The position numbers and the translations under genes are program-made. 20,292 nucleotides of DNA from Plantago elongata. Taxonomy: Eukaryota; Streptophyta; Magnoliopsida; Lamiales; Plantaginaceae. The stretch covers positions 1-20,292 of the forward strand of contig JAYMSP010003296.1 in the NCBI GenBank assembly GCA_036897095.1, read 5' to 3'. Positions 1 to 10,035 of this stretch are shown here, piece after piece (position 1 is the stretch's first letter; each line of letters opens with the position of its first letter). A model generated the notes under the pieces. It saw nothing but the letters and a program-made list of their open reading frames with translations. It had not been told where the DNA came from and did no database searches.

Positions 1-321
1 GGTGTAGGTAGGCGTCAGAGTCGGTGGTGGAAGGAGGCGGTCGTCGGTAGCGGCTGTCATCGGTGGTGGAGAGCGGCTGTCCTCGGATCGGAGGAGAGGA
101 GAAGGGGCTGCTGATTGATTTTGGGGCTAGGGTTTTGGAGGAAAGTAGGTATATATTGGTTAAATTCGGTCCTGGTTGGTCCGACACGCGGTTTTTCGGT
201 ATTTGTCCCGGACCGGACCGAGGACCGAGAAATGCAAAATTACAATACCGAGGACCGGACCTAGTCGGTTTAGGCCGGCCCGAGGACCGATTTTTCGGTC
301 CGGTTAGGGTTTAGGGTTTAC
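1..321 (-). mobile_element. Putative terminal fragment of a hAT-like DNA transposon, running off the left edge
   Basis: Seen: this stretch is clearly GC-richer than its surroundings. It is packed with GGACCG/CGGTCC words at about 175-305, including a hairpin with GGACCGA at 284-290 and TCGGTCC at 295-301. The similarity to the second copy of the duplicated segment (from 7887) starts exactly where this stretch ends, near 322. Read on the minus strand, the GGACCG-rich end is followed by an AT-rich promoter-like part and then a pyrimidine-rich leader (about 150 to 60). Known: plant hAT elements often carry short subterminal repeats followed by the transposase promoter and leader. Inferred: this is one end of an element whose body lies left of the window. 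No transposase coding, matching terminal inverted repeat or target-site duplication is visible, so the superfamily is a guess. Confidence 0.4.
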
Positions 322-1087
322 AGGTGTCTCTCTACTATGATACTCTTTCCATGTTGAACTTTCTTTGGATAATCAGAAGATTTTTTTATAGCATGGAACT
401 CGTAACCTTTTTGTAATGTCAATATGTCACTGATGTGCTTGCGAGCTAGGTGGTGTATTAAATGTTTTTGCTTTGAAGTTACATTTCTGCTACTGATCCA
501 AGTTGTATTTATGATGTATTTAGTTCCAGTGTGTTTCTAGCCTGTAAGCTTTTATTTACATGACTGCTGATACAAATGTATCCTTGCAGCCTGCTTCAAG
601 CAAGGGTAAGCCCACAAAGTTGCATAAAAGAAAGCATCAAATCAGTGCTTTGTATTTTGACATGAGACAGAAAGAGACGGAGCTTGCAGAAAGGCGATCT
701 CGAGGTTTCCAAACTAAAGCGCAAACACAAGGAAAATATGGTTGGTGAGACGGGATTATTGTTTCTTGTATCATGCAACACTGCAAAGCCTCTCTTGTTT
801 TTAGGCCATCTTTTCTATTTTTAGCTGTACCCTCTGTGGGGAGAATGGAGCATGTATAAATGTTTTATCTTGCTACTATAACAGCATGGATGGATGAAGT
901 TAAGCTCAGCTTATTATTGTGAAAGATTCCATGTTGAATATTGTATATCTTGTGTTGATTGTCCTACTATTACCAGTGAAGGGAGGAAAATGCTGCCCTC
1001 ACTTGGGCGTATTTCTGAGTTGTTATTTTGTGATATTAACCTCCAAGATTGAAGTGACAAGTTGTGCTTACAGCAAAATTATCTTAT
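322..1087 (+). repeat. Segmental duplication, copy A (carries the PRCC-like terminal exon)
   Basis: Seen: this segment matches 7887-9011 in the same orientation. Shared stretches include AGGTGTCTC at 322 and 7887, the intron end and exon at 590-748 versus 8320-8465, the 3' flank with CATGCAACACTGCAAAGCC, and CCAAGATTGAAGTGA at 1044 versus 8959. Copy B is longer because it gained a MITE (7977-8037) and an internal duplication of about 236 bp. The similarity covers intron, exon and downstream DNA, so the copy arose at the DNA level and not through an mRNA. The edges are approximate: the left edge meets the transposon-like fragment at 1-321 and the right edge fades near 1087. Confidence 0.8.
590..748 (+). 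CDS. Terminal exon of a PRCC-like protein (partial gene; upstream exons outside the window)
   Basis: Seen: a T-rich intron ending in CCTTGCAG at 582-589 is followed by an open exon of 52 codons and a TGA at 746-748. The encoded tail is basic and helical, contains KRKHQI, DMRQKE and ELAERRSRGF, and ends TQGKYGW. Known: plant and animal PRCC proteins (MAD2B-interacting, nuclear, linked to splicing and mitotic checkpoint control) end in a conserved block with KHQI and a terminal TQAKYG[FW]. I recognise the family from this tail only. Here the usual TQAK reads TQGK. The exon itself is undamaged, so the gene may work if its other exons lie to the left, with the transposon fragment at 1-321 sitting in its last intron. 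It could equally be an isolated exon relic. An AUG at 560 lies inside the intron and is not a credible start. Confidence 0.6.
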   Translation, partial: PASSKGKPTKLHKRKHQISALYFDMRQKETELAERRSRGFQTKAQTQGKYGW

Positions 1088-2324
1088 TGCCATGTATCAA
1101 AAGTCCAACAACAATTTCACCCTCAAGTTGAGGTGGGCCATGTAGCTTTGTTTATACCCATATGTAAGTGTTTGAAGAGATGAGGATACAAAAATGGAAT
1201 GAAGTACATCATATTTAATTATATTTATAGTTTTACTAAAAATATCGGTGACATAGATATGAAGTTTGTACTCTTAAAAGATTATAAATATATTTAATAA
1301 CATTAATTCGACTATTACAAAATCAATACACGTTTTATTTTTAAGATTTTCAGATTTTATTTTTTGAAAAAATGAAAAGGGAAAATATAAGAAAAAGAGT
1401 TAACCAGCCCCTTGCTTGGCCAATTGCGGTTGGCCTGTTAACCATTAGATGCTCCAACAAAGGAAAAATTGCTGGAGGTTAGTCTGGGAAACTCAAACGA
1501 TAAAAAGGTCAATTTCCCAAACCTAATCTTGATCTGGCCGCCTACCCTAAGCCTTTAAATCTGGATATTCATGATCTAAGCAAAACCTAAAACGCCGATT
1601 TGAAACAGAGCCATCTTCTTCACGAGTAAACAAGGTAGTGCAGCTATCTTCTTGTTTCAAGATATGCGTTTGGGTGTGAAAATGAAGTATTACTCTGTTT
1701 TTTCTGCTGCCATGCTACTGTTCGACGATATGCGCAATGGAGTATTTCGATTCATTCTGATATCGGTTTTGTTGGTTTGGTTATTGTGATTTATCGATTG
1801 TGCAAATCAGGACTTATGCTTAATGCTTCTATAGTTCTATTCCTCATGTTTTCGACTTGGGTGTCCAGGAGTTATATTATTGTTTAATAAAAGAGACTAT
1901 TTTAAGAATGAAATTAGTATATAAAGTATGTAGGTTCTGATACGAGGTGAAATAAAAATAAGATAATACCTAGAAATACGATTCATAGTTATATGTTTGC
2001 AAGATAGCAAGTCTGAAAGAATATGTATAACAATCTTCTGATGATAGTCTTCCAAGGAAATAAATCGATGCATTTTGGATGGGAAAGATGTGAAAGAAGA
2101 TTGTATTAAGGATTGAAGAAATATGGTATAAAAGATACGTCTATTTTGCAAAGTGATCATGTCTTACGGTGATTGGATATTGTGAAAACGGTGGTGAAGT
2201 TTGAATCTTGTCTTGGATTAAGACACAATATTGTGCTCATGGTTTGGAATATTTCCAATGAGATGCAATGACTTGCACGAGGTTCTATAATATGTATAGT
2301 TATATTATCTTTATATAAAATTTA
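1088..2324. other. Intergenic, with a weak promoter/leader-like stretch at about 1500-1625
   Basis: No coding region can be supported. 1200-1380 is very AT-rich. At about 1510-1625 there are two AAACCTAA words (telo-box-like), a CCCTAAGCC, a TTTAAAT that could serve as a TATA-like element, and an AAACAAG/GTAGTG junction at about 1631-1635 that resembles a first-exon splice donor. A T-rich intron-like stretch follows. This could be the 5' end of a lost or decayed gene, perhaps of the duplicated PRCC-like copy, but no coding exon follows that I recognise. 1880-2320 holds nothing I can identify. Confidence 0.25.
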
Positions 2325-2578
2325 CTCCCTAACTTTTCCATTTTAACATTTCATTACAAACTTACTAACCTGTAAATATAAAACTTTTATCCTACTAACT
2401 AATTTTTTATTATATCTTTATCCTACTTCATCATTATTTATTCGATCATTCTCTTACATTATAATTCAGTTATAACTTTACTAATATAATATCCCACACA
2501 AATTATTATTCTATTATTTTTTTTATTTGAAGATAAAGTAAACACTTAAAAAGTTATTATTAGATGAGAGAGAGGGAG
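2325..2578. mobile_element. Stowaway-like MITE (about 254 bp)
   Basis: Seen: the left end reads TA/CTCCCT (2323-2330) and the right end reads AGGGAG/TA (2573-2580), giving inverted ends with a flanking TA dinucleotide on both sides. The interior is extremely AT-rich and non-coding. Known: Stowaway MITEs (Tc1/mariner superfamily) begin CTCCCTCCGT and insert at TA. The inverted repeat is well conserved only over the first several bases here, so this is a decayed copy. Confidence 0.6.
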
Positions 2579-3441
2579 TAACATTATTGTACTAATATAT
2601 GTAATTGGTTTCTATGTAATTAAGGCAATTAATTGTCTTAGATGTATTTTTGCAAACTCTTTACTTGTTAGATCCTAGTATCAATACAAATAAAACTCTA
2701 ATTCCAATGAGTCTGCAGTATTGGCATCCTTTCAAAGTATTTGGTGCGGTATTAGGGCGTTAACAATAATTATGCATGCAAATTGTCAATAAGGATATCT
2801 CTACGAATTTAGGACATGCTGAAGCACATGAGCAACATACAGTCCATGTATCTTTGTGAATTCAACAACTACTTTCTCCGTCTCAGTACTCCTAAAACAG
2901 TGTACGATGATCCTAAATGGAAGAACCTGGTAGTGTGGATGAATTATCTCCAATGGCCAAATACGCACTGTAATGGAAACTGGTTGACGTTTCTTGAAAG
3001 CTAGCAAACTTTTTTAGAACACTGTTTTATTTCATTTTGACTGCTTAAGAATTAATCTATTTATTTGCAACTCTGTTTAATTTATTTGACCATGAAGTGG
3101 TCTTTCAAATGATGCAACAAAAAGATCACGTATCAAAACTAGCTTCAGGTAATAAATTAATAAGTGAAGATGTTAAAACATTTGTGAGTATACATAGTAA
3201 TAAATATTGTATACCGATAAAGATTTAAAGGTGATTGGTATGAGATATATGTCATCGTAGAAAATGTATAATCTACCACGATTATGGTTTGAATCACATT
3301 CCTAGTTATGATTATTCTAGTGTGAACTATACTAACCCTGATGAGTACGGGGCAGGGATGGTTCTGAGAAGGTCGATGTTATGATTATTCTAGCTATGCT
3401 TTGTTCTACTTGTTTGGATTAATTACTTAGTGAAAATTATA
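2579..3441. other. Non-coding stretch with an unrecognised 62-codon open frame at 2816-3004
   Basis: The plus strand is open from an ATG at 2816 to a TAG ending at 3004 (62 aa; contains DDPKWKNLVVWMNYLQW). The minus strand is open over nearly the same bases (2801-3007). The segment is less AT-biased than its flanks and could be an old exon, but I recognise no family and no flanking splice pattern convinces me. A 15-bp word, TTATGATTATTCTAG, occurs at about 3305 and 3380. Nothing else stands out. Confidence 0.2.
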
Positions 3442-3443
3442 TA

Positions 3444-3676
3444 TTCTTTCCGTTCCGTTAATAATAAAACAATTTGATTTTGAATTTTGCACGGTTTTTT
3501 TAAGAAAAATATGTGATATGTTGTTAAGAATGAGTTTGAGATTGAATGTGAGCCCAAATAATGTGTGGTTAAAAATGAGTTGTATTGTGGAGTTTATTTT
3601 CATAAATGAAAAATTGTTTCACTTTGGTGGGACGTCGGAAACGGAAAAATGTTTCAATTTTAGCGGGACAATGGGA
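3444..3676. mobile_element. Stowaway-like MITE (about 233 bp)
   Basis: Seen: the left end reads TTCTTTCCGTTCCGTTAATA after a TA at 3442-3443. The right end is TAGCGGGACAATGGGA followed by TATA at 3677-3680. The reverse complement of the right end (TCCCATTGTCCCGCTA) aligns with the left end over about 30 bases. A GGTGGGACGTCGGAAACGG block sits just inside the right end. Known: these CCGTCCC/GGGACGG ends at TA sites are typical of eudicot Stowaway (Tc1/mariner) MITEs. It encodes nothing. Confidence 0.7.
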
Positions 3677-6600
3677 TATATTCTAACCTATTGAAAAGTG
3701 GAGCTCTACGGAGTGTGTCATGTTCTATAGATACCGTATTTTCTTGGTCCCTCATGTATAAATATTTTCTTTCTATTTTAGTGGAAAAACAGTTTGTTTT
3801 GAGATAAATTGTGATAAGTAGACAAGGCTTGTAATCGTAAATCTATACTACTATTACAAGGGAACTGTTCAGCTAACTAGGTTGGGTCAGTTCTGTTTTC
3901 ATGTGAGTTTAGTGTAGTTTCTTGAATTAGTTCATGTTTTGTAAGAATTTCAGATAGATATAAACTATTGTTAGGTTCCCAGAATTGAAAGTCTTGAGTG
4001 ATAATTATTTTTAAAATATGTTGAAGCATATATTCTGCTTGCTGGAAAATATTTAAAGGGACTACTTTGGTTGAAATTGCTAAAATTAGTACAAATTGTA
4101 TATTCAGAAAGTAGGAAATAAGATATGCCATTATTTGATTCTTGTCAGCTAGTGTTTTCATTATGATCAGTTGAACGAGCTCTTTTATAAGTTGGATGTT
4201 GATTCATTTGAAATTTGGCAAGAAATAAAGGACTCTTGATACTGAATACATGATTTGATTCTTGTTACTGAAAATTCCTATGTTATACTTGTAAGTATGT
4301 TTATACAGAATTATAATGAACAAGGTGTAGAAATCTGATTCTTAAGTGATTTAAGTGATCACTATATATATCCTCATGGGAAATTATGCAATACTAGTAT
4401 ATACAGATGTGTTCTTAACCTTTTCTTCTTAGTAAGATATGAAGAACAAGTATTTAAAGTAGGACATTGTTTGAAGAATACATATGTTTATTTCTTTTTG
4501 AAATTAAGGGGATGATAAGTTTGCCACATGAGCTAAACTAATAGAAAAGTGTTTTGTGTACACCACGTAGGTGCTATGAAAGTTGCAAAACTGTCGAAAG
4601 GATAATATTACACAGGAATGTTCAACCGAATATGTGAGGTTTCCTATCTCTTTCTCTTGCTTCTTGCCCATTGAATATATATTCATGTTCTTGTTCTACT
4701 TGCACTTGTTTGTTCATTATCTTCTTTTGGCTCGACATCTTAGAAATCCTTTTTCCAAGGCTTCATGTTCGATACATATCAAACCATTTATGGAACTTGT
4801 TTCATTATCTTGATTCCTTCCATGCTCATTTGAGCTTGACCTCATTCTCCTTTCTTGCACCTGCGTTGATATTGCTAGCCATTATTCTCCTGAACTCCTC
4901 TTATTATCTTGTATGTCATCCGTTATTTGCCTAATATCTTGTATTTATTCCTTGTCCCACATTAGAGTTGTTGTCACTTGAATCCTTCTTTTGAACTGAC
5001 TTGTCATTGTTGTGGAAGCTTTCAACTGAATCTCGTCTTGTATATGTCTTGTTCACCTTGACCTTTCTTACTGCTAATTGAGCTTGTCATATTGTACCTT
5101 GCTTTATCTTACGCCTCAGTTTCGATCACTTGATCAAGTTCTATTGCACTTAGCCTCGTATTCCATTTCTTGCTCGTGATTATTCTCTTGTCAACGCTCC
5201 TTGATTGACATTTTCTCCATATTCCCGTGTATATTGTCCCTTGCAAACCGTGTTGAATTGAATTGATATTTTAATACTTGTATAATGGGAATTCGTGATT
5301 CCCTATAACATGTGCTCGTGTTTGAACTTGTGGGCCCTAAGACTGGGACATTTAACTACCAGGCAGAAGAACTGACAGATTGAGGTCACTATGTTCAGAT
5401 CCTACCTCTTGGATGTATAATGTAGTCAGGAGTTGGCTACAATATCTGATCCAATTAACATGTACCTAGGCATGTTGTCATGTTTCGAGGTAGCTCCTCA
5501 CCTAGGTGTATAAGGTAGTAGATTATTGGTATTAGTATTGGTGTTGGTTGGTATATGTTACTCATGATTCTTGTATCTAATATCTATATCCCCGAACTCC
5601 ATGTTTCAATATTCATTTCAATTGTTATCGTGTTTGATCTTGCTATCTTACAATCTGGGCGTTGCACTATATGTGTTGAATATTTACAGGTGCATGAATG
5701 TGCTTTGTTAAAAAGAAGCATTAGGGAGGGAGTCTTGAGGCTCAGTTAAGATCTCTATATACTTGATTGACTATGTGTGACATTTGGCCTATGAATTTCT
5801 CTCTTGTTTTGGATAGGATGCATTAACGAGGTGTCTAGGGCAACATAACTAATTCAATGCCATGCATGTAATATTTACAATAACTTCTTATGACTACTGG
5901 AAGCCAAAATGTTTTATTATGCAATTCAAGTTGTTTGTCATGTAGACTTAAACATGATCTTAAGTTAAGGCTCGCCCACCGTAGCATCTTTCCTAGAACC
6001 ATGTTGAACTATGTAGGAATCAATATTTGACTTCCCAGCTCTAACTGCTGGTGGTTATTGAAATTTCACCTACCAAGGAAGATTTAACTCGAGAAGTTGG
6101 CATGATGTCGCGACAACACAGAGAAGATGTTTTTATGATAATCAGACATGGATTTTATATGTTAGTTGTTAAGTTATCCAACTTTACAAATGCTTAGTAA
6201 CTAGATGCATCCGTCTCACCAATCTCTTGTTTCATAAGCATCCTTTAGACCAATATTATTAAGTTTTGCATAGAGTAATATATTTAGGTTAAAGATAAAT
6301 ATGATTTTGTTGTACCAATAGCTACTTTTCTAGAGTTTTATTGCCATAATATAAATAAAATAAAGTAAAGTAGCCAACGATCTTGAATCTCTTCTTGTAT
6401 GCGCGCTTAACCAGCGGGTGATGGAAATACTGCAAATGTTTGCACTTGTCTTTCCCAAAGACTTGTAATGAGTAACCTGCATTGATTGCGTTACGTGTTT
6501 AGATTTATACTATGTGCTGATCTTTTTTACAGAGGACATATAAGAGTCCATGACGATTTCCTCCTGTCATGGCTCATTTCCATATCAAAAATATAATTGC

Positions 6601-7188
6601 CTATACCAACTTATTCCCCCTTTCCTTCCCTCTTTCAAATGAGTCGTGACCTCAAGGCTGGATTGAGATGTGCAACTGGACGAATGATCTACACAAATAG
6701 GTGTTGCACGGGTTTAGGTTCAATCATGTGAACTTGCAGTTCAGCACATACTTTAAAGTTTCTTGATTTAGGGAAGTTGGTGGCTTGGTGTGAGGGGTTG
6801 TTGCCATTCCTTTTCATAAAAAGTATTTGCAGCTTCAACCAATTAAGATGTCAATTCGCTCGCTGGTCATTGATGCAGAAGATGCCCTGTTTTCCCCAAT
6901 TTCAACACCGAAGGACGAGGTGGCAGCGGCCAAATGAACTTCTGGCTGTGGAGAGAAAACAGGATTAACAGAAGAATGTGTGTCTAAAAGGATAAGAACT
7001 CTATCTATATAGTAACTAAGCAACTAGATTATGACCTCTAGAAATTTTGTAGTCCTTGTGTAAGCTAGGCCAAAAAAGGAGAACCATGTTGCAAAAACAG
7101 GCAAGTAAAAGTTTGTTAATACCTTTTAGTATTTGTTATGGGAAAGAAAATGTTGGTGACTCCTCCGGGTGTACTGCAATTATTTACT
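3677..7188. other. Long gene-poor stretch; pyrimidine-biased block at about 4640-5330; exon-like patch at 6848-6937
   Basis: No gene can be supported over these 3.5 kb. From about 4640 to 5330 the plus strand is strongly T/C-rich with recurring CTTG words and few adenine runs, unlike the AT-rich DNA around it. This could be a decayed retroelement or a long-degraded intron; I see no LTR ends or primer-binding site. At 6848-6937 a GC-richer patch encodes 29 residues from an ATG in good context to a TGA (contains IDAEDALFSPISTPKDEV). All neighbouring frames are open there too. I do not recognise it. The remainder is ordinary non-coding sequence. Confidence 0.3.
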
Positions 7189-7306
7189 GACTGTTTGGTA
7201 TATAATTTGAATTGATAAAACTCAGTTCAAATGGCTGGCTTGTTTTGTATATAAAATAAGTCATTTGAATTAGATTTTGTCAATTTGAATTGTATAACAA
7301 ACAGTC
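7189..7306. mobile_element. Foldback MITE with long terminal inverted repeats (118 bp)
   Basis: Seen: the element begins GACTGTTTGGTATATAATTT and ends with the near-complement ATTGTATAACAAACAGTC. The two arms pair along almost their whole length (about 50 bases each, with scattered mismatches), leaving hardly any loop. A shorter relative lies at 7977-8037. No clear target-site duplication is visible: the left flank is TTACT and the right flank CATGT, so I do not assign a superfamily. A transcript across it would fold into one long hairpin. Confidence 0.7.
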
Positions 7307-7886
7307 CATGTGAAGGGACACTGCTAACTTGAGGTGTCAGTATGAAGTTTTAAAGCCCCTCCCTACATGAGGTAGGGACGTGAGTTTTGCTGCTGCTGTC
7401 CTCTTATTTGTTCTGGAAAAACTAATGTTGGCATACACTGCGATTATAGAGATGGCGCATCAAGTGACGGTGCTATATCTAGGTATCAATATTAGTTTTA
7501 ACACCATGTACATACACCTTGTAGGATAGTCCGAGTTATTTTTCCACCCCCTTCTGCCCGTGACCTAACCCAGCAGTTGGATGGATTTGAAACAAGATTA
7601 CAGGGGAGCCCGGTCTTGATTAAAGTAAATTTTAATCATTTGTATTAGTGTTTGGAAAGCAATAGTCTGATGTACTGGGGCATATTGCTACATGTCTATC
7701 AACCTATATAGAGCTCTCTCATACTAATCTAATTATTGACCTCCAGTTTTTTGTTTACTTATTTGGCTATAACCAGTTTAAAAGTTCATTTTGTTTTAAT
7801 ACATGTGAAATTCAAAATTCGAAACTCAGACAATACGGTGTTGAGGGTGTTCAGTTTTAATCTTCTAAATGGAATCATTTGCTTAT
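7307..7886. other. Intergenic stretch between MITE and duplicated segment
   Basis: No gene, RNA or repeat end is recognisable. A short GC-richer patch at about 7540-7610 (CCACCCCCTTCTGCCCGTG) has no sustained open frame. Confidence 0.3.
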
Positions 7887-7976
7887 AGGTGTCTCTAATA
7901 TGATACTTTTCCATGTTTAACTTTCTTTTGAATAATTGGGGATGATTTTTTTCTTTAATATCAAGGAACTCTTAAG

Positions 7977-8037
7977 GACTTGATTGGTATACGATTAAAA
8001 TTGATAAAATCCAATTCAAATTGCATGTTAAACAGTC
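7977..8037. mobile_element. Short MITE relic (61 bp) related to the element at 7189-7306
   Basis: Seen: it begins GACTTGATTGGTATACGATT and ends TTGCATGTTAAACAGTC, with TTGATAAAATCCAATTCAAA in the centre. These ends and the internal ATTGATAAAA match the larger foldback element about 790 bp upstream. Copy A of the duplication lacks it: there AACTCGTAACCTTTTTG runs straight through. The insertion therefore postdates the duplication or was lost cleanly from copy A. Confidence 0.6.
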
Positions 8038-8319
8038 ACTTAGACTTTTTATAATGTCAAAAGTTCTATAAGTGACTTTTCCCTGGTCATCTGACTGCGT
8101 CAGTCTGTGTTAGTCAGTGTGTTGTTGTATTTGTTCTAAGTGTATGTTGACTGGTGTGCTTGCGAGCAAGGTGGTATCTTGAATGTTTTTGCTTCGAAAG
8201 TTGCATTTTTGCTACTGATCCAAGTTGTATTTATGACTATTTAGTTCCAGACTTCCAGCGTGTATACAGTTTGTAAGTTTTTATTTATAACACTGCTAAT
8301 ACAAATGTATCCTTTGCAG

Positions 8320-8465
8320 CCCGCTTCAAGCAAGGGTAAGCCCACAAAGTTGCATAAAAGAAAGCATAAAATCAGTGCTTTGCATTTTGACATGAGACAG
8401 AAATAGACGGAGCTTGCAGAAATACGGTCTTGAGGTTTCCAAGCTAAGGAAAATATGGTTGGTGA
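8320..8465 (+). pseudogene. Pseudogene copy of the PRCC-like terminal exon
   Basis: Seen: the acceptor TTTGCAG (8313-8319) and the first 28 codons match the exon at 590-748. The glutamate after DMRQK is then a TAG (GAG to TAG). A second in-frame stop (TGA) replaces the CGA arginine codon of the RRSRGF stretch. A 13-bp deletion after GGTTTCCAAGCTAA shifts the frame before the final KYGW. Length is 146 bp versus 159. With two stops and a frameshift it cannot make the conserved C-terminus. No upstream exons of this copy are recognisable between 1.1 and 7.9 kb. Confidence 0.7.
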
Positions 8466-9028
8466 GATGGGATTATCGTTTCTCCTATCATGCAACACTG
8501 CAAAGCCTCTCTTATTTTCAGACCATCTTTTCTTTCTTTTCTTTTTTAGTTGTGCCCCTTTGGGGAATACAAATGTTTTATTTTCCCTACTATAAAGCTC
8601 AGCTCATTTCAAGTTTATGAAATTTGTTAAAGCTTTCATGTTCAATATTGTACTATGGGGCTGATTGACATGGCATTTGAATGGTGATTTTGGTGAAATT
8701 GTGTTTGGAATAAAATTAAAATGGATGTATTTGAAGTGTATTTTAGGCCAAATCACTGTTTACCGAGTCAAACAGGGTCATTTAAATGCTAACCCAATGG
8801 TCCCTATATATTTTGTTCATTGTACTAATTGTACTATAAGCAGTTGAGTAAGGACAAATTGTTAAAGCCTCCATGTTGAATATTGTACTATGTCTTGGGT
8901 TCATTGTACTTTTACCAGTAAAGTAGGAACATTAATGCACCCCACCATACTCCCCATCCAAGATTGAAGTGATGCATAGTGATTGGTTGTGTTCACGACA
9001 AAGTCATCTTCGTCCAAAGATTGAAATG

Positions 9029-9301
9029 CAGTAGGCTCCGCTTAAAGAGATGGTGTGTTAAAAAATACAGTAGGCCAGGCCTCGTAAAAATGCCCTTAAA
9101 GAGATGGTGTGAATTGAGTGAAACCGTATGAACTTTAGTGTACGAGTTGGGAATATGGGTTAGGGCAAAAATTTCATGTATTCGTTGGCTAAAGTGCAAA
9201 TGAGTTCTACACAAAAGTCCAAGTATTTAAAAATAAATATATTCGTTGGCTATAGTACAGATGAGTTTTACGCAAAATGCAAAAGATCCAGTATTTGAAA
9301 A
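9029..9301. repeat. Cluster of short direct repeats
   Basis: Seen: CTTAAAGAGATGGTGTG occurs exactly at 9041-9057 and 9095-9111, each preceded by CAGTAGGC. Immediately downstream a unit of about 60 bp starting TATTCGTTGGCTA occurs twice in tandem (9179-9232 and 9240-9301). The second unit shares ATGAGTT, TACRCAAAA, CAGTATTT-type words and an A-rich end with the first, with roughly 20% differences. No coding sense is apparent. Confidence 0.6.
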
Positions 9302-10035
9302 GAAAAGTCATTAGCCAAGTAAGATATGAAATGAAGTTATGATAAATTTCTGCACAACTCCTTCCTTGCCAAGTTGCCATTGCCAATTGCCATATCTCCA
9401 CTCTGCAGCTTCAAACTTAAAAATTGATATATCCAGTAAGTTCAGGCTAGAAACAAACACAAAACAATTTGTATATGGTTGTTATGGTAGATCGCCTTCA
9501 ATGCATGCATCGTGAATGACGTTGTGCGGGTACAACACGCCATAGCAGCTCTAATAGTGTAATTACGACGCGTCAAACTCCTTTTTTTTCCATACCGCGA
9601 CGTGCAATGGCACGTTGTCTTCAGGTTGCAGCAACTGGTTAACTGCTGCCATGTGGCAATTCCTTTATTCTTTTTTTTTAGTTTTTCTTCATTTGTTCAA
9701 TTTCAAACTCGAATAACTCGAAAAATAAAAATGCAAAAAATAAATAAAAATCACCAACGAGTTTGTCTCTTCAAATATACAAATAGAGACCACTCTTGAC
9801 TATTTTTGGATCATTTCATCTCGAACTCATTTTTCTCTATTAATTAAATTTAAAATTATGAAACGAGCTTTAGAAATACAACAATTTTCTTCATTTCAAC
9901 TCTTATAATATGATTAATATGTAAAGAAAATTTAAAAAAATATTATATGACGACAATGCGTTCGTGGCTTGTCACCACCATTGAATATGGCCTAAGGCAT
10001 ATGACCCTCAATAATAGTCCGCCAATTGGCCTCGC
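9302..10035. other. Non-coding stretch
   Basis: No gene is supported. 9470-9660 is somewhat GC-richer and contains a near-palindrome, GCAGCAACTGGTTAACTGC, at about 9628. The flanks are A/T homopolymer-rich. Confidence 0.3.

Larger units (their letters stand above)
7887..9011 (+). repeat. Segmental duplication, copy B (degenerate)
   Basis: Seen: a direct copy of 322-1087 about 7.6 kb downstream. It retains the intron tail, the terminal PRCC-like exon (now a pseudogene), the 3' flank and the CCAAGATTGAAGTGA stretch near the end. It carries two gains. One is a 61-bp MITE at 7977-8037. The other is an internal direct repeat in which about 37 bases (AAATTTGTTAAAGCTTTCATG... at 8620-8657) recur at 8856-8892. 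The DNA between these repeats is absent from copy A. Many substitutions and small indels show the duplication is not recent. Confidence 0.8.

Noticed and set aside
63-314. 83-codon open frame on + as a gene
   Set aside because: It runs through GGACCG-type repeat DNA, its composition follows the repeat, and it has no recognisable domain.
2816-3004. Faint resemblance of a short frame (YLQW, WLTFLES) to Mediator subunit 31
   Set aside because: The match is too short and gapped, and it lacks the conserved core of that family.
4583-4934. Overlapping 76- and 87-codon hydrophobic frames
   Set aside because: They arise from a T/C-rich block that is open by composition, with no domain or splice support.
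322-9011. The two direct copies as the LTRs of one retrotransposon
   Set aside because: They contain a spliced protein-coding exon and its intron end. There is no primer-binding site after the first copy, no polypurine tract before the second, and no gag-pol coding between them.
9041-9111. CRISPR-like spaced repeats
   Set aside because: Only two copies exist, in a plant nuclear context, with no array structure.
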